Part shown: positions 34,440-43,559 of the stretch, piece by piece
Position numbering within the stretch: the stretch's first letter is position 1
Layout: the number at the start of each line of letters is the position of its first letter
NCBI GenBank assembly: GCA_015847255.1
Contig: JADLZK010001152.1
Coordinates: forward strand, 496,001 to 560,000
Length of the DNA stretch: 64,000 nt
Reading direction: 5' to 3'
DNA from: Hyparrhenia diplandra
Lineage: Eukaryota; Streptophyta; Magnoliopsida; Poales; Poaceae
Translations under genes and position numbers: made by a program
The notes under the pieces: model-generated
What the model was told of the DNA's origin: nothing
The model's database searches: none
The model's input: only the letters and a program-made list of their open reading frames with translations

Positions 34440-37351
34440 CATTTAGCTATACATACAATCTTATCATCCTCTAGTTAGGAGAAGGATTTTGGGACTTTGG
34501 TGTTACCTTCAAGATTTCTCTTCTTAGCCATCTCATCATTCTTCTCCTTTGTAGTCTTGAGAGTATCCTTCTTTAGCCTTTCGCTCCTCCTTCTTTCAGC
34601 TTGAACCATCATCTCTAGATCATCATCTTGACTAATGCCAGTATTAATGACAGTCTGTTTCTGTGTCAGAATGTCATGTAGTTGAGGATCCTCCATTTCC
34701 ACAGCCTCCTTGCTAATTGTCTTCATCTCCTTATCATCACTTGGTTCCACAGCCCTGTTTTCCTCCCTAGTTATCACACTCTCCTGAGAGTCATGCATCA
34801 CTATATCTGATGAGATCTTATCTTGTGAAGTTGGCTGTTCTTTCAACATCTTGTTGATAACTTGTAAGTTTATGTTACTTTCAAGAGACCAAACTTGATG
34901 TTCTTGATCACCCCCTCCATCCTCCTTGTCTTGTCTTTTTCAACATCCCCGGCTGAACTAGTTTGTCACTAAGAGTTTCACTACCCTCTCCTGATTCATA
35001 GCATGTATCTGGGATGAACACTTTTTCCCCAGATAGCACCTGCTCAATGTCTTGAGACTCTGAAGCATTTTTGTCATTTAACTTTGGACTGTTACCCTCC
35101 TCCTGAGTCAGAACTGCCTTAGAAGTATTCTTGGTCAGATTGCGATGAAATTTGTTTGCCATCGGCTCCTTTTCCACTACCGGACAATGAGAGGGTCCCC
35201 ATTTCCCTCTTTGTTTCATTGTTGATAATCCCTTTTCACAGATTGCTGTCCACGAGCCTTTTCACCGCGAGCCACGATAAGTTTCCCATTTCCACACTTG
35301 GAGCACCAGTTATCAGATTGGTAGTGCCTTGCTCAATGGCCTTGAACTTTTTTGTTGGAGGAGCATTATCAGAGACTTTAACTGCAGCTGACACAGTTTT
35401 TCCACTCTGATTTTCAGGTACCTCTCTCTCGAAGGTGAATACATATCTTTTGAGTCCCGGATAAGCTTCTGCAGGTTTTGGTACCTTCATGACATCTCTA
35501 CAAGCAATTTTAAGTCTCACATATTACGCCTTGAACCTGGTTGATTCATCAAACTCCCACACCTTGCCCACCAAAGCGCCAACTTTAGCTATTGTCCTCA
35601 AAGCTCTCTCACGATCACCGGGAATCTCACCCACTCTAAAACCAAGCTTTGTCAAGAGAGCCATTTTCACCTTCTAGTGAGTCAAGCAGTTCCACCTTCA
35701 TGTATGCATCTGCATCATTCATAGCTAGAGCCTTGACTTTTTCCAATCCTGTAGAGATTTAGGACTTGGAAATCTGATGATGAATCTCTTCTCATCTACT
35801 TGCCTAGCATTCCATTTCCAAGATGATGGACCTTCCAGATACAGAAATTGCTGCTCCACTTGTCTTGCAGTGGCATGTCCAGAAATAATCCTGACAACTC
35901 CAATGTTCTCCCTCTGCTTTGCAATGTTTGGATCTATGCATTCATCAATGTAGAAGAAACTTTGGTCCTCAACTTTGTGCGGCAAAGACACAATTACGGA
36001 CCATAGTTCCATGGGAGACACATTCTACGATTATAAGTAAAGTGTGATTACTATAGCCACAGATCTCACATCTAACCCTCCTGCAATCCTTTGTAGCATG
36101 ATTATAGAGACCACAGTTCTCACAAGCAATTTTTGGAGCAACGGGATCGGTAGTCTTGGCGAGGATTTGAGGGTCCGACCTCGGGATTTTGATTCACCTT
36201 ACCCCGATTAGCACTTGGCCGGCCGCTTTGATCCGGAACCTCCTCTCGCTTTGTTCTTGGAGTCCTCGGCTTTATCTTTGCTGCTCCCACTTGTCATCCT
36301 TGCCTTTGATTCTGCGGTTTCCCCAACTACCTCCTTCTTGCCCTCCATGCACGAGTGTTGTCTTGCCTTCCCCATGTATTACGCCTTCCTCGCCCCTGGT
36401 TTGCCATACCCTCCGGCACCTCCATAACCTCCCCCGCCATAGCCTCCACTTCCTCTGCCTTGATTTCCGCCTTTCCATCCTCCACCCCACCCTCTCCCTC
36501 CATCGCCACCCCAACCCCTTCCTCCCCCCTCGATTCATTGGCACCCGACCTTTGTTGGAGCTAAGCGGGTCCTCACCTTGAGAAACGAAAGATTTGGTAG
36601 GAGCTTTCCACAAGTGCCCTACGAATTTGGTGAGATTGGATCTGGAATTGGGAGAAATCGTTCTTGGTGGCGGCGGTGGGGGATTAGGTTTGGATCTCGG
36701 ACTTGTGTCACCGGATGTCGTGGATGGAAACAGTTGAATGTCCAAGATACCCTTGTTCCGCGGATCCACTATCCGGCGGTGGTCCGAGTACTCGGGGACA
36801 ATTTGGACCTTAGCCTGCGAAAAACCATGGTGTTGCTTTTGTAGGTCCAAGTTGCGGACTTGAGGACACTTTGTGTTCGAATTTCCCTCCTCTGTCTTCT
36901 TCCTTGATGATTCGCCATTGGAGCACCATCTCAACGAAATTGGGACATCCTTCAACTTGACATCCTCCCTACCAATTGCTTCGAACGGAATCGTCTTCCT
37001 CTCACCTCGACTCCTGAATCGTCGCTCTGTGATATTGACAGGGAACTTGATCCCCTTGCATCTCCCTTGCTTCTTCGTGCTATCCGCTAGAGAAGGGAAT
37101 GCAAACTCATAGTCGAGGATTCTCGTCTCCGACGACTCCCCAACAAATCCGGTCACCGCCTTAGGGTTAGGAAGAAATGGAATGCGACTGGTTCGGCTAG
37201 TGGATAGGTTGTGCGGAGTACCGGAACCAGGTATGGGATGGGTGGTAGAGGTCGTATCATCGATGATGGTGGCGGTGGTGGTGGGATCAGAAGGGGTGGT
37301 GGAGGCGGTCGCCGTGGGGGAGACGGGCGGAGCGTGGAAGACGATAGGCAT
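34440..37351 (-). pseudogene. LINE ORF1 region (nucleic-acid-binding, zinc-knuckle protein), decayed
   Basis: From the 5' end, an open stretch of about 359 codons (37351-36272) covers a Ser/Thr/Pro-rich and basic N-terminal part. About 36030-36140 encodes two adjacent CCHC-type knuckles (CENCGLYNHATKDC then CEICGYSNH). 36021-35725 continues a conserved domain seen in grass LINE ORF1 proteins (…LEGPSSWKWNARQVDEKRF…). Downstream, 35520-34475 is a charged linker in fragments. Each piece is in a different frame, so no intact ORF1 protein can be made. ORF1 proteins coat LINE RNA. Confidence 0.75.
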
Positions 37352-37416
37352 CCGGAGGAACCGATCTTTGTCTCACGGATGGTAGGTCCTAGTCCTAGTC
37401 GCTTTGGCGATCCATT

Positions 37417-37576
37417 AGTTTTCCCGACTGAATTTTTTCATGGGTCTTTCTTTGAACAATATTTTGAACCATGTAATAGGACACCTCGGCCAGGGGCGAG
37501 GTTGTGCACAAATGCTGATTATTGTCGGGTCTACCTTCCCGAAGTTATTGAGTATGAACATAATCCTTTTAGATGA
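37417..37576 (+). pseudogene. continuation of captured open segment beyond the LINE
   Basis: When the LINE and one target-site copy are ignored, the frame running through 29900-29966 continues into 37417-37576 (GDPLVFPTEFFHGSFFEQYF … YEHNPFR, then a stop). I do not recognise this piece. It suggests a third source sequence in the mosaic, or a transposon gene exon. Confidence 0.35.
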
Positions 37577-37733
37577 ATTGAATGCCCTTACTTTTCTATA
37601 AAATGGCGAGTGTGGTTAAAATTAGCGGGCGTGTGGGTTCGAACCCCAAATCTAGCATTTTTATTATTTAATTTTTGTAAGTGCAAACCGTGGTAACAAG
37701 TTCATTAGAAAGCCTTTAATTCTTTTAACAACA
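37577..37733. other. short AT-rich spacer with a tRNA-like B box
   Basis: GGGTTCGAACCCC at about 37645-37657 is a perfect B-box match preceded by a weak A-box-like gtggttaaa at 37612. No tRNA fold is supported, so it is probably a tRNA-derived remnant. Confidence 0.3.
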
Positions 37734-37764
37734 CTAGGAAAATACCCGATGCGTTGCAACGGGA
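37734..37764 (-). mobile_element. Helitron-type 3' terminus (minus orientation)
   Basis: Minus strand: the hairpin CCCGTTGCAACGCATCGGG is followed by tattttc and then CTAG (plus 37734-37737), with T outside. The hairpin and CTAG end match the grass Helitron family also seen at 26381-26408. The body lies to the right and would include the eIF2B-epsilon exons, which have the same orientation. Its TC 5' end was not located. Confidence 0.65.
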
Positions 37765-37799
37765 GACAAAATGTGCACAAAGAACACTCATCGAGGGAC

Positions 37800-38260
37800 G
37801 GCAAGCAAACAACAAACTTTGGTACTTTTTTTTTCTTTTTGAAATGCTATTAACACTTTCTCTAGGAAGTAGTTGAACAAATATTATAATCTACACAATA
37901 TTAGCATAATCTGTTTCAAGCCACATCAATGACCAATTGACCATGACAATAATATGATTGATAACCATCCAGGCCTTCGTTCTCGTGGGTGCAAATAAAA
38001 TCTTTCGTTGCACAACATACAATGGAATATTAATGAGAAAGAAGTTTGTGCAGAAACTTGCCACATTTATCATATAGTGAAAAAAAGTTATCTGCACCAC
38101 CGTTTCGAACAATTAGCAAAAGCTAGGCGTTTGAGTGGCAACTTGAAGATTACCGGTATGGTATAGTTACCAAGCTACTTGGTTTCCACCCGTGTTACAA
38201 AAGCGAGCTATCTATACATTGCTAACGGACCTTAGCCATCGTGAGAAGTAATTGTAGTAA
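37800..38260. other. Helitron interior, no supported gene
   Basis: AT-rich, with short minus-strand frames lacking recognisable motifs. Confidence 0.35.
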
Positions 38261-38261
38261 A

Positions 38262-38456
38262 CTACTTATGTACATGAAAGGCCACGTGTTCCAGGATAGA
38301 AGGAGCTTGACTCTTAGTTTTCACTCGGCTCGGATTCGATACCTCTCCCTCATCTAGTTCAAAGGCATCCACGTCCGCAAAGTATGTTTTTGCTTCTTCA
38401 CAAATTCTTCTCGTAACCCGATGTGCTTGCAAGGGGGCGCTTTTGTTCCCAAACAA
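38262..38456 (-). other. possible captured coding exon, unidentified
   Basis: An open minus-strand segment of 64 codons contains RRICEEAKTYFADVDAFELD. The YFADVDAFEL string recalls the C-terminal motif of plant sororin-like cohesion proteins, but this is from memory of the general motif only. Its placement inside the putative Helitron and its orientation, the same as the eIF2B-epsilon exons, fit a captured exon. Confidence 0.3.
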
Positions 38457-38594
38457 TCGAAACTTATAAAGTAATCCATCTTAAGTAGCGAGCAAATAAT
38501 CCATCAAGCTTTAGGCGACGAAGAGATGGGCAGCGTATCCTTTTTCACGAAGACAAGTGAATTTAACATACAAGTGAATTTCACGAGTTCGATA

Positions 38595-39345
38595 AATGAA
38601 ATGAACTTCAGATCGAACTGTTAGATAACAATGAAATAAGATTAAATATAAGGATCCAAGTCCTAGATTTTGAATATCCTATGCTTGTGAGTTTCGGAGA
38701 CCGATATATGGTATGCTTATTACGTCGGGATTGTGAAAGACTTAACAGTGAGAACCTCTTCTAGTTTATATCACTATATGTTAGTATACAACAAGCATTT
38801 CAGATTGAGTGTTACAACAATTCATTCATGTGAAAATAACAAGAATGGAAAGATTCCATTTCGATGCAGGGGGCAACGGGGGCTGAACTCTTGTTACCAA
38901 CAAGTGTCTTGGAACTAATCAATGGTATTATGCATTATGCAACGTGCATACAGGATGCAGCACCATTTAAGAGTAATGGACAGTGATTTAACAGTTCAGT
39001 AAATAAGATGAACTAAAGGGTCCCTAAAATCCTGGATTACGAATTGTGAGACTATATGGTACATGGTATGCTTATTCTTCGTAATTGTGAAAGACCTTAC
39101 AGCAAAACCTCTTAGTCTATATCACTATATGTTTCTTCCCTTCCTTAATTGAGAGATAGTGCTCCTGCCGGTTTTAAAAAAAAAAATATCACTATATGTT
39201 AGTACACAACAAGCGTTTAAGATATTGAGTATTACATAAATTCCATCATCTAGAAATAACAATGGAATGATTTCATATCGGTCTAGGACAATTAGGGGCT
39301 GAACTATTGTTACCAAGAAGTGCCTTGGAACTACAGTGATTCGAT
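38595..39345. repeat. diverged tandem duplication of about 350-400 bp
   Basis: Copy 1 is about 38595-38935 and copy 2 about 38985-39345. Shared phrases in order are atggtatgcttatt, attgtgaaagac, tatatcactatatg, acaacaagc and gggctgaact.ttgttacca. Copy 2 carries the 52-bp poly(A) insertion at 39134-39185 that copy 1 lacks. Confidence 0.8.
39119..39200 (+). mobile_element. 5'-truncated LINE stub with poly(A) and 15-bp direct repeats
   Basis: atatcactatatgtt occurs at 39119-39133 and 39186-39200. The roughly 52-bp insert ends gctcctgccggtttt plus about 11 A, which resembles the 3' end of grass LINEs. The paralogous copy at about 38764 has the uninterrupted site, proving insertion after the local duplication. 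Orientation is plus, opposite to the full LINE. Confidence 0.85.
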
Positions 39346-39826
39346 GCCGCCCCCTTCTCAAGATCATATTTGTTGATTGTTCAAACTTGTCAGCAATTCC
39401 TTTTTTCCATTTTTATGTTTATTATCCCCTGTTGGTACTCCTGTTTTTAAAGGTTCAGACCACTCAGGAAAGCAATGGACTAAACAATTGCCTCCAGAGC
39501 TTATACCTTCATCTATGAAACTAAAGCATTCATTAGAATGCTTTAACACATTAGTGTCTGGGGGATATCATAGAGTCTGAGTGGTCTGATTATACACTTT
39601 GAAGCAAGCAAATATATAGTTAATGCAAATATGCAAAATAAAAAACATAACAAATAAAAATATTGTTCTGGACTTTCAAATATCTTGTTTTAAAGGAAGC
39701 ATGAACCAAGGAACAACAAGTCAATAGAAAGTGTCTAGAAATAAACCCACTGTACAAAATTCTAAACACTGTGTACCTGATGCCATGTATATTCGCTGCC
39801 TATGAAGTCTACTCCCTGAGCAATCA

Positions 39827-39872
39827 GGACTTGATATTACATTTTTTGAAATAAAGGGACTTCATATTACAT
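39827..39872 (-). repeat. 14-bp insertion between 16-bp direct repeats in the eIF2B-epsilon exon
   Basis: ggacttgatattacat (39827-39842) and ggacttcatattacat (39857-39872) differ at one base and flank tttttgaaataaag. The T-run abuts the left copy, as in the insertions at 26806 and 40641. It could be a retroposon stub or filler DNA at a repaired break. Confidence 0.65.
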
Positions 39873-40595
39873 CAGGCACCATAGGGTATGTCCACCTTTG
39901 AATTATTACATCTTTGCTCACGGTAGCATAACTCCTGAAATTGTCAATTTTTGAAGCATATCCAGAGTGTAACTCATGAGTATAGATTTTGTACCCCATA
40001 ATCTGAAAGAATTGGTAAGGCTGTTACTTTGTTGAAGAAAGAGGCAAACAACATATGTCCTTTTTCTTGCAGTGGTCAAACAGTAGTGGATTGTCTTACA
40101 TCGTCAACTAGTAAGCCCTTCACGAAATGACTCCGAAGATGCTGATAATCAAAGTTATCTGTAAAAAAGACTAGGACTTCTGGAGAGCAGATATCAATAT
40201 AGCAGTCCTGCCAGGTAAGAAATGATGATCAAAATAAAAACAAGACATACGTAAGCAACAATATTAGCAGAAACAGATCAAGATATCAACTGTTGAGTTG
40301 TAAAGTTTGAAAGCAAACCTCCATGTCATCATACAGGTGTGAGTTATCTGCCCTGTCCTTGTAGTAAAGTAACTCCTTTGTCTCAGGATTTATCATCATA
40401 AGGAATCCATCGTCACCCCAACGAGTATGCCGTCTCAGGACAGAAGGTTTTGAATGCTTTATAACCATAGTCATAACAGCAAGTGGTTCCTTTTTCTTCC
40501 GGTCCATATGTTCCTGACCGTATCACCAATCATGAGAAGCTCATGTTACTGACCGTATCACCACTGATGAGAAGGAAATCTCCGTGTATCTACAA
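39827..40595 (-). pseudogene. eIF2B-epsilon (translation initiation factor) gene fragment
   Basis: Minus-strand exons in order: 40595-40530 encodes GDFLLISGDTVSNM of the nucleotidyl-transferase-like domain; 40510-40320 encodes RKKKEPLAVMTMVIKHSKPS and the NPETKELLYYKD block; 40207-40100 is a perfect 36-codon exon (DCYIDICSPEVL … FTDNFDYQHLR) with consensus splice borders; and about 40005-39873 encodes IMGYKIYTHEL … IIQRWTYPMVPDV. In the first junction ggtgatacggtcag is duplicated and the frame is lost. The last exon is interrupted by the 14-bp insertion at 39843-39856. eIF2B-epsilon is the catalytic exchange-factor subunit acting on eIF2; only a middle portion is present, with no start and no C-terminal W2 domain. 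It lies inside the putative minus-oriented Helitron, so gene capture is likely. Confidence 0.85.
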
Positions 40596-40624
40596 CAGAA
40601 GGACGGGATGCATGAAACAACTGA

Positions 40625-40674
40625 AACTACGAACGGAGTTTTTTTTTTTTTTTAGATCAACTACAAACGGAGTT
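40625..40674 (-). mobile_element. 18-bp poly(T) insertion between 16-bp direct repeats
   Basis: aactacgaacggagtt (40625-40640) and aactacaaacggagtt (40659-40674) differ at one base and flank T13 plus agatc. The layout is the same as at 26790-26852: target repeat, T-run, a few bases, target repeat. Confidence 0.7.
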
Positions 40675-40792
40675 ACAAAGCATGGTAATGCCTGATATTT
40701 GCTCTTCATATCTACCTGTAAGGTGTGATGTGCTGAGATCACGTATGATGTGACAAGACGAAGAGTTGTACAGTATACTACTCGAGTGGTCC

Positions 40793-41185
40793 ACTTGTGG
40801 ATTGAAGAGTCCCTTTATGCTCCACTTCTTCTTTGTTTGTATGCTCCACTTTTCGATTGAAGAGTCCCTGCTTTGTTTTTATGCTCCACTTGTCGATTGA
40901 AGAGTGACTCCTTTGGTTGTAAAACTTGTGGATTGAAGAGTCCCTTTATGCTCCACTTCTTCTTTGTTTGTATGCTCCACTCTTTGACTGAAGAGTCCCT
41001 GCTTTGTTTTTATGCTCCACTTGTCGATTGAAGAGTGACTCCTTTGGTTGTAAAACTTGTGGATTGAAGAGTCCCTTTATGCTCCACTTCTTCTTTGTTT
41101 GTATGCTCCACTCTTCGATTGAAGAGTCCCCGCTTTGTTTTTATGCTCCACTTGTCGATTGAAGAGTGACTCCTTTGGTTGTAAA
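40793..41185. repeat. minisatellite: three 131-bp units
   Basis: Units start with acttgtggattgaagagtcc at 40793, 40924 and 41055. Each unit has three sub-repeats of the pattern atgctccact…ttgaagagt, so a short module of about 43 bp was amplified first and then the 131-bp trimer. It ends at a switch into a GC-rich island. Confidence 0.9.
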
Positions 41186-41199
41186 GATAAAAGCTGCCC

Positions 41200-42110
41200 C
41201 TATTCCCGTGGGTCCCACTTTGTGTTTCTCCTGTTCCTCGCGGCATTTTCCCCCTTGTTCGCCTCGACGCGCCCCCGCGCCGCCTCCGCCGCCACATCGC
41301 CGTCGCTCGCCCCCGCCGCCCTAACCACCCGTCAACCGCCGCGCCCGGCCGCGATGAAGCATGGACAAGGCGTGGCGCGCTGCGGGGCCAGCGCTGTCTC
41401 ACGTCGCGCGGCGCTGGTCTAAGCGGTCATGAGGCCACGGAGCCGTGGCCGAGTGCGACAACCGGGCACGGTCCTTGGCGTCCGGCCAGTCTCCGATCGC
41501 GCGGCGTTCCGACTCCCGCGCGCCCCCAACACGCGAGCGGCTTCGCCGCTACCTTGGGCGGCCATGGTGCGCGGCTATGGAGCGGCGGCGCCGCGAACGG
41601 CACAACGGCGGCCGGAGGCGGCGACGAGCCTCGCGTTCACCCGGCCACGGCGGGCGGGCGGTGCCAATCCACCCCGCGGCACCTCTCCCCCCCCCCGCCC
41701 TCCCTCTTCCGAGCGCCAAGAAGGCCTCTTCTGTCCTCGTCGTCCAAGACCGCGAACACCCGTCGCCACCGTCGTGAGTCGGGGAGGCCGTCGCCCAGGC
41801 ATGTCTTTGCCGCCGCCCCGGCGGCTGCGAAGCAGCGGTTCAACGCCCGAGATCCGTGGTCGACGAGTCGCCGGGCTCCCTGGCGCGCTTCCCGCTCGGC
41901 GTGTCCTCCCGGCGGGGGGCGTCGGGGAAGGCGCGCCGACCCTCGGGGAGGAGGTGAGGTGGCGGGGGCCCCCGGCGGCGGGCGGTGAGGTCGGGCCGAA
42001 GCGACGCTTGGTTCCTTTTTCGCCGACGGGTGGGGTCTTTCATTGGAGTTGAAGCTCAATTTGAGCCCCGATTTTTGCATTTTAGTCGTAAATGGAATTT
42101 TGAGGGCTTA
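41200..42110. other. GC-rich island, no convincing gene
   Basis: Very high GC with long overlapping frames on both strands (up to about 207 codons at 41429-42052 plus and 147 at 41637-42080 minus), all Arg/Pro/Ala-rich with no domain. This is what random GC-rich sequence gives. It may be a CpG-island-type promoter or a transposon-captured first exon. Confidence 0.45.
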
Positions 42111-42499
42111 ATTTAGAGCTCCCACCGGACCGATATAACGATGGTTACGAGTACAGTACGTACGTTTGTGCCTAGCTAGACAGTGGGTTCAGCGTCGATT
42201 TGTATTGACAGCCACCGAGCCACGCATGTTCGTGCATCGGCCCACGTGGCGCGCGGTGTGAATCAAAACGCGTTCAGGCGTCCACTGAACCCTCATAGAG
42301 TCACGGTCAGCATATGGATCACAGCTGCAAACCGACTGCACGTTCAGTCCACAATCATTCGATCCATTATATGCTTGTCCGTAATCCGTATCCCTCCTCG
42401 GCCGGCCGCACCTTCCTCCCTCCCTCAGCCTCCTCAAGCCTTTTCCCTCACCGGCTTCCTTCTCCTTCCCAACCGGTCCTAACAGGCGAAAAGCTACGC

Positions 42500-43547
42500 A
42501 TGCCGAGAAGGGCAATGGCGCCAACGCCGGAGAAGGCGCACTTTTCTCGACGCGCGCCACTCACCCCAGCGCTCCCCTACAAGAGGCGCTCCCCACCAAG
42601 CGGTACAAGCCCCTTCAATTCATTCCCACCTCGACCTCGGTCACCCGGAGAGCACCTGAGAGTTCACTCACCCCGACGACCACGCTCCTCCATCATCATC
42701 AGCAAGCGTTCGTGGGAGCTCATCCTCCCCCAACCACGCTCCATGGGAAACTCGGTTTCCCCGGCATGGTCGCCGTCGTAGGCGTCGGGAGCTACGCCCT
42801 TGAGCGCTCAGTGGCCATGTGGCCACGCTGTACCTCTTCCGTGAGCGCTGCACGAAGCACTTCGTTCGGTACGACATATCGTTTTCCATCCAACTGCGGT
42901 TTCTTCTTGGGTTGGGTTGGGTTTTGCCGTTTCTTCTCAGGAAAGCTAAGTTGATTTTCGTTCGTTTTGTGTGTGTGCGTGTTTTGCCAGTGTCGTGAGT
43001 GGGTGCACGAGTGCCACCGTTCAGCAGATCAATGCGATCCTCGCAGCCACGTGGATCGTTGCTGCTGATAGGGACGCAGCCAAGGAGAAGAAGCGCCTCA
43101 ACAGGTGGGAGGAAGCTAGGTCCGTTGCGGCGGCATCTCGGGCACGGGTCGCCTCGATCCTGCCCGGAGCAAACCCGCAGCAGATCGGTCAGGCCGCGGG
43201 CGCCCAGGCCGAGGAGATGGGTCAGGCCGCCGCAGCACAGGCCGGCGGGGCGCAGGCCGCAGCACAGGCCGCCGGAGCACAGGCCGCCGGGGCGCAGGGC
43301 GCAGCACAGGCCGCCGGAGCGCAGGAGGAGATCGCCATAGCCGTTCAGCCCCCGCCGCCGCCGTTCTGCCTCCACCACTATCAGCACCACCCAAGGGGTG
43401 GTACTGGTGGTGGTGAGCACTTCCGCCACAGGTGCGTTCCGTTCGTCAACTTGCGACTTGCCTGATTGCTCGGCGGTTTATCACTAACTATTTTCTGATC
43501 TCTTTTTTTGTTTTGTTTTTAATGTCAGTCCAGATTCAGGAGAGTGA
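42500..43547 (+). CDS. putative three-exon gene encoding an Ala/Gln-rich protein, unidentified
   Basis: A TATA-like ttatatg at about 42366 and a C/T-rich leader precede the ATG at 42500. Exon 1 ends at a donor after 42868. Exon 2 (42991-43431) follows acceptor ttttgccag and encodes VQQINAILAATWIVAADRD, a charged helix and then a degenerate AQAAG repeat (43190-43325). Exon 3 (43529-43547) adds SPDSGE and a stop. Exons 2 and 3 join in frame, and exon 2 is in phase with the exon 1 frame encoding LYLFRERCTKHFVR. However, that frame does not run back to the ATG at 42500 without a shift, so the 5' model is wrong or the gene is damaged. I do not recognise the family. Confidence 0.4.
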
Positions 43548-43559
43548 GTTCGATGGGTG

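Larger units (their letters stand above)
29951..37416 (-). mobile_element. L1-type LINE, apparently full length, with exact 16-bp TSD
   Basis: gctttggcgatccatt occurs exactly at 29951-29966 and 37401-37416. Between them lies a 7,434-bp element on the minus strand, with its poly(A) tail as a T-run at 29965-29974 and its 5' end at 37400. It encodes ORF1 (zinc-knuckle type) then an ORF2 with AP-endonuclease, reverse transcriptase and zf-RVT parts, all broken by many stops and frameshifts. The precise duplication and long body show a complete target-primed insertion, later decayed. It interrupted the captured-gene mosaic: joining the two flanks gives one continuous open segment across the target site. 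Confidence 0.9.

Noticed and set aside
36189..36581. 130-codon plus-strand frame
   Set aside because: Antisense shadow of the LINE ORF1 N-terminal region, which explains the composition.
40793..41185. CRISPR-like array
   Set aside because: Repeats are 131-bp head-to-tail units without unique spacers, in a plant nuclear context.
41429..42052. Long open frames (up to 207 codons) in the GC-rich island, both strands
   Set aside because: They overlap on both strands, are Arg/Pro/Ala-rich and lack domains or splice structure; GC-rich DNA has few stop codons by chance.
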